From Noviluteimonas caseinilytica (GTDB lineage: Bacteria > Pseudomonadota > Gammaproteobacteria > Xanthomonadales > Xanthomonadaceae): DNA of 64,000 nt. Positions within the stretch are counted from its first letter, which is position 1, and the number at the start of each line of letters is the position of its first letter. This document shows, piece by piece, positions 60,682 through 64,000 of this stretch. Below the pieces are notes generated by a model that was not told the DNA's origin, did no database searches, and saw nothing but the letters and a program-made list of their open reading frames with translations. The translations under genes were made by a program, and so were the position numbers. Where the stretch lies: assembly GCF_018406605.1 (NCBI RefSeq), contig NZ_AP024545.1, positions 744,001-808,000 of the forward strand, in the 5' to 3' direction.

Positions 60682-61167
60682 ATGTCGGATTCCAAGTACC
60701 GCGGACCTAAGCCCGCACGCGCAGATCGAAACACGGGTCCGCAGGCGCCGATTGAGGCGTTGCTTGCAGATTCCGCCTTCGATCCCCTGCGCCGTGCCCT
60801 GTGGCTTGATGCGCTGGATCAGCGGTTGCGCCCATTCCTGCCTCCGTCGCTCGCCGCGCATGCGCGGCTTGCGAACCTCGATGGCGGCAGGCTCGTCTAC
60901 GTCGTTGATGCACCGGTGTGGCGGGCCAAGTTGCGGCTCGTCGCTCCGGACATCCTCGACGCGGCCCGATCCCTCGGGCTCGGCGTGGCCGAGTTGGTCG
61001 TCAAAACGACGACCTATCCGATCCACCCGTCGGAACGGACGGAATCGAAGGCCAAACCGATGTCGGCGGCTGCGAAAGAAGCGTTGCAAGCCGCGCTGGC
61101 GTCCTTGGTGGATCCCCACCCGGGATCCGAAAAAAACCCTGATGCGAAACGGAAACCAGAGTCCTGA
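60682..61167 (+). CDS. dciA: replicative helicase loader/operator DciA (DUF721)
   Basis: Ancestral DnaB helicase operator found where DnaC is absent. The 161-residue product has a basic N-terminus and a KH-like DUF721 domain (about 24-110; LRRALWLDALDQRLRPFLPP, GRLVYVVDAPVWRAKLR within it), followed by a low-complexity tail. It opens four bases from the divergent peptidase start codon, so its promoter must lie inside that gene. Neighbours lpxC and secA match the usual locus of DciA in xanthomonads and pseudomonads. Confidence 0.88.
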   Translation: MSDSKYRGPKPARADRNTGPQAPIEALLADSAFDPLRRALWLDALDQRLRPFLPPSLAAHARLANLDGGRLVYVVDAPVWRAKLRLVAPDILDAARSLGLGVAELVVKTTTYPIHPSERTESKAKPMSAAAKEALQAALASLVDPHPGSEKNPDAKRKPES

Positions 61168-61259
61168 AATCTGGCCGGTCGACCCATCCGATTGCGTGGT
61201 GCGGTGGATGGCTTGAGCGGCCCGGAGGGGATACTGCCCGCCTTTTCCCCCGGATTCGC

Positions 61260-61283
61260 TAACGAACCATTAGAGGTTCGTTA
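61260..61283. terminator. hairpin between convergent dciA and lpxC
   Basis: TAACGAACC-ATTAGA-GGTTCGTTA is a perfect 9-base inverted repeat in the 197-base gap between the dciA (61167) and lpxC (61365) stops. It is suitably placed as a shared terminator but has no real U-run. A smaller GCCGTT-AAA-CGGC follows. Nothing else was seen in this gap. Confidence 0.5.
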
Positions 61284-61364
61284 AATTGCCGTTAAACGGC
61301 CGGTTTCGATTCACAGATCGATCACCAGCCCGCACATCCCCGGACGGATTCCACACGGCCAGGT

Positions 61365-62273
61365 TCAGGCGATGGCAGGGTTGCCGTAGACGACGGGCGC
61401 GGCGGCCGGATCGTCGAAAGTCACTTCGTCCCAGGCCGAGGCATCGGCGAGCAGGGCGCGGACCAGCTTGTTGTTGAGGGCGTGGCCGGACTTGAAGCCT
61501 TCGAACGCGCCGATGATCGGACGGCCGGCCAGGTACAGGTCGCCCACCGCATCGAGGATCTTGTGGCGGACGAATTCGTCGGCGTAGCGCAGGCCGTCGT
61601 CGTTCAGCACGCGGAACTCGTCCAGCACGATCGCGTTGTCCATCGAGCCGCCGAGGCCGAGGTTGCGCTCGCGCATGAACTCCAGGTCGCGCATGAACCC
61701 GAAGGTGCGCGCGCGGCTCACTTCCTTTACATACGAGGTCGTCGAGAAATCGATCTCGGCCCGCGACTGCGACGTCGGGATGGCCGGATGGTCGAAGACC
61801 ACGGTGAAGCCGATGCGGAACCCGTCGTGCGGTTCGAAGCGGGCGATCTTGTCGCCTTCGCGCACTTCGACGGGCTTGCGGATGCGGATGAAGCGCTTGG
61901 GCGCCGATTGCTCGGAAATCCCCGCCGATTGCAGCAGGAACACGAACGGGCCGGCGGAGCCGTCCATGATCGGCACTTCCGGTGCCGACAGGTCCACGTA
62001 CGCGTTGTCGATGCCCAGGCCCGCGAAGGCGGACATCAGGTGTTCGATGGTCATGACCTTGCCGCCGTCGCGCGACAGCCCGGTGCACAACATGGTTTCG
62101 GTGACGAGTTGCGCGTCGGCCGGGATTTCCACCACCGGATCCAGGTCCACGCGCCGGAACACGATGCCCGTGTCGACGGCGGCCGGACGCAGCGTGAGAT
62201 AGACCTTCTCTCCGCTGTGCAGGCCCACGCCGGTCGCGCGGATCACGTTCTTGAGGGTGCGTTGGGACAACAT
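61365..62273 (-). CDS. lpxC: UDP-3-O-acyl-N-acetylglucosamine deacetylase LpxC
   Basis: Committed step of lipid A synthesis. The 302-residue zinc enzyme starts [21 protein letters not shown]. It shows metal ligand His78 in [30 protein letters not shown] (His, Asp) and the catalytic His of [14 protein letters not shown]. Length is standard (305). Downstream of ftsZ on the same strand as in E. coli, separated by 226 bases with two GC hairpins. Confidence 0.98.
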   Translation of the reverse strand: MLSQRTLKNVIRATGVGLHSGEKVYLTLRPAAVDTGIVFRRVDLDPVVEIPADAQLVTETMLCTGLSRDGGKVMTIEHLMSAFAGLGIDNAYVDLSAPEVPIMDGSAGPFVFLLQSAGISEQSAPKRFIRIRKPVEVREGDKIARFEPHDGFRIGFTVVFDHPAIPTSQSRAEIDFSTTSYVKEVSRARTFGFMRDLEFMRERNLGLGGSMDNAIVLDEFRVLNDDGLRYADEFVRHKILDAVGDLYLAGRPIIGAFEGFKSGHALNNKLVRALLADASAWDEVTFDDPAAAPVVYGNPAIA

Positions 62274-62424
62274 CGGGATCGGTCGGACCTCTGCTTCTGG
62301 CCTCGCGCGGAGGCAGGGGGAACGAAGCGTGGGCGCGTGCGGCGGGCGCAACGGCCGCAAAGATTACCACGCGACCCGATGAACACGGCCCGGCCGGGGC
62401 ACCGTTCGCCGGGGCGAAAGGGGC

Positions 62425-62480
62425 CGGCCGACTTGTGGTCGGCCGACCGAAGACCGCACCCCGGGCGGCGCAGCCCGGGG
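62425..62480. terminator. two GC-rich hairpins between ftsZ and lpxC
   Basis: CGGCCGAC-TTGTG-GTCGGCCG (62425-62445) and CCCCGGGC-GGCGCA-GCCCGGGG (62459-62480) are perfect 8-base stems just beyond the ftsZ stop on the minus strand. No U-run follows, so they may attenuate or protect ftsZ mRNA instead of terminating it. The remainder of the 226-base gap (to 62273) shows nothing recognisable apart from the lpxC leader. Confidence 0.45.
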
Positions 62481-62499
62481 CGTGGGGACCAGCGCCCGG

Positions 62500-63726
62500 T
62501 CAGTCCGCCTGGCGGCGGAGGAAGGCCGGGATATCGAGGTAGCTGCTGTCGCTGCCGAAATCGGCGGCGGCGGGCTCGGCGCGGGTGGTGCCGCCACGCA
62601 GGCTCTGGCTGCTCGCGAAGTTCGGCACGACCGGCTCGTTGAGGTTGGCCATCGCGTCGAAGTCCGGCTGGCCGGTGGTCGCGTTGCGGACGAGCTTGAT
62701 CGGCGAACGCACCGAATGCTGCACCGTCTCGAAGCCGCGGGCCGGCAGCGCCTGGCGCGAGACCGCGCGGTTGAGGCCCGTCGCGACCACGGTCACCTTG
62801 ACCTCGTCCTGCATGTCCGGATCCAGCACGGTGCCGATCACGACCGTCGCGTCTTCCGAAGCGAAGTTCTCGATCGTGCGGCCCACTTCGTCGAACTCGG
62901 CCATCGTGAAGTCCGGGCCGGCCGTGATGTTGACCAGGATGCCGTTGGCGCCCGAGAGGTTGACGTCGTCGAGCAGCGGGTTCTGGATCGCGGCCTCCGC
63001 GGCGGCCTGCGCGCGATCGTCGCCGCGCGCCGACCCGGTGCCCATCATCGCCAGGCCCATCTCGGACATCACGGTGCGCACGTCGGCGAAGTCGACGTTG
63101 ATCAGGCCCGGACGCACGATGAGGTCGGCGATGCCCTGCACCGCACCCAGCAACACATCGTTCGCCGCGCGGAAGGCCTGGATCATCGTCGCGTTGCGGC
63201 CGAGCACGGTGATCAGTTTTTCGTTCGGGATCGTAATCAGCGAATCGCAATGCTGGCTGAGCTCGTCGATGCCCTTGAGCGCCACCTGCATGCGGCGACG
63301 GCCTTCGAACGGGAACGGCTTGGTGACCACGGCCACCGTCAGGATCCCCATTTCCTTGGCGAGCTGCGCCACGACGGGCGCCGCGCCCGTGCCCGTGCCG
63401 CCGCCCATGCCCGCGGTGATGAACACCATGTCGGAGCCCTGCAGGGCATCCATGATGCGTTCGCGATCTTCCAGGGCGGCCTGGCGGCCAACCTCCGGGT
63501 TCGCGCCCGCGCCCAGGCCCTTCGTGACGTTGCTGCCGAGCTGCAGCTGCAGCTTGGCGCCGCAGTTCTTGATCGCCTGCGAGTCGGTGTTCGCCGTGAT
63601 GAATTCCACGCCGTCCACGCTGCTGTTGACCATGTGCGCCACGGCGTTGCCGCCGCCGCCGCCCACGCCAACCACCTTGATCACTGCGTTCGGGGCCATC
63701 TTTTCAACCAATTCGAAATGCGCCAT
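62500..63726 (-). CDS. ftsZ: cell division GTPase FtsZ
   Basis: Tubulin-like GTPase forming the Z-ring. The 408-residue product has the N-terminal GVGGGGGNAV, the tubulin signature GGGTGTG at 108-114 and the T7 loop region NVDFADVRTVMSEMG. It ends in the conserved FtsA/ZipA-binding peptide LDIPAFLRRQAD after a variable linker. The ATG at 63726 (MAHFELVEKM) has GAGGA upstream. It follows ftsA by 104 bases. Confidence 0.98.
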   Translation of the reverse strand: MAHFELVEKMAPNAVIKVVGVGGGGGNAVAHMVNSSVDGVEFITANTDSQAIKNCGAKLQLQLGSNVTKGLGAGANPEVGRQAALEDRERIMDALQGSDMVFITAGMGGGTGTGAAPVVAQLAKEMGILTVAVVTKPFPFEGRRRMQVALKGIDELSQHCDSLITIPNEKLITVLGRNATMIQAFRAANDVLLGAVQGIADLIVRPGLINVDFADVRTVMSEMGLAMMGTGSARGDDRAQAAAEAAIQNPLLDDVNLSGANGILVNITAGPDFTMAEFDEVGRTIENFASEDATVVIGTVLDPDMQDEVKVTVVATGLNRAVSRQALPARGFETVQHSVRSPIKLVRNATTGQPDFDAMANLNEPVVPNFASSQSLRGGTTRAEPAAADFGSDSSYLDIPAFLRRQAD

Positions 63727-63830
63727 GTCCGTGTCCTCGTTATAGGTGCCGTGGTTTGTTGGATCGCGCCCCACGACGTTTTTGTGGAACCACTTGCCGC
63801 AACCGCCAGGAAATCCTTTCGTGCCGCTCC

Positions 63831-64000
63831 TTAAAACTCGCCGCGATACCAGTTCTTCACCTTGTTGAAGAAACTGCCCGCGCGTCCCGTCGCGATCGAC
63901 GGACGCCGCGGGTTCTCGATCTGGCTGCCCATCAGCAGCAGGCCCACGCCGGTGGCATGCACCGGGTTGCCCACCACTTCGCCGAGGCCGGTGACGTGCT
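63831..64000 (-). CDS. ftsA: cell division protein FtsA, 3' end only
   Basis: Only the last 56 codons are in the window; the gene continues past the right edge. The translated end reads GEVVGNPVHATGVGLLLMGS, then IENPRRP and FNKVKNWYRGEF followed by TAA. This matches the FtsA C-terminal actin-like domain and its membrane-targeting amphipathic helix (FFNKVKNWYRGEF). ftsA-ftsZ-lpxC order is that of the dcw cluster end. Confidence 0.92.
   Translation of the reverse strand, partial: HVTGLGEVVGNPVHATGVGLLLMGSQIENPRRPSIATGRAGSFFNKVKNWYRGEF

Noticed and set aside
63739..63744. TATAAC on the minus strand upstream of ftsZ as a promoter -10
   Set aside because: It is only 13 bases from the ftsZ ATG and overlaps the space needed for the ribosome site.

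Overview
This is a high-GC, gene-dense stretch of chromosome from a Gram-negative gammaproteobacterium, most likely a member of the Xanthomonadaceae close to Lysobacter. The assignment rests on gene content and order (yebC-ruvC-ruvA-kup-ruvB-ybgC-tolQRAB-pal-cpoB-queE; pilS-pilR-pilA ... pilB-pilC-pilD-coaE; secA-M23 peptidase-dciA-lpxC-ftsZ-ftsA) and on a PilB N-terminus of Xanthomonas type. I saw no tRNA, rRNA, CRISPR array, phage or insertion sequence.

Positions 1-13534 (all minus strand) carry a long chain from aspS through a GNAT acetyltransferase, an alpha/beta hydrolase, yebC, ruvC, ruvA, the potassium transporter kup, ruvB, ybgC and the complete Tol-Pal envelope system to the 5' end of queE. 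Positions 13664-29179 hold a diguanylate cyclase, an FmdB zinc ribbon, an ABC-F ATPase, clpB, a PlsC-like acyltransferase, a DCC-family protein, a DUF4166 protein, pgeF, rluD, bamD, nadE, topoisomerase IB and sucCD. These are housekeeping genes. Several short intergenic palindromes of the REP type lie between them.

Positions 29378-55252 are the type IV pilus region. The two-component pair pilS/pilR precedes two nearly identical pilin genes, each with its own sigma-54 promoter. The assembly genes pilB, pilC and pilD lie about 17 kb further on. The space between is filled with glycan genes: two paralogous GT-C/TMTC-like membrane proteins directly behind the pilins, then gmd and fcl (GDP-L-fucose), a Wzx-like flippase, three methyltransferases, several glycosyltransferases, an atypical SDR epimerase and a DegT/DnrJ sugar aminotransferase, linked by stop/start overlaps. 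A second, opposite-strand group (methyltransferase, GT4, polyprenyl-phosphate-type GT2) adjoins pilB. The layout suggests a dedicated pathway that builds a modified, possibly fucose-derived and methylated glycan and places it on the pilin. This is an inference. The cluster could instead make an O-antigen or exopolysaccharide that merely sits here.

Positions 55257-64000 return to core genes: coaE, a Nudix/ThiE-like fusion, secA, an M23 peptidase head-to-head with the helicase loader dciA, lpxC, ftsZ and the 3' end of ftsA.
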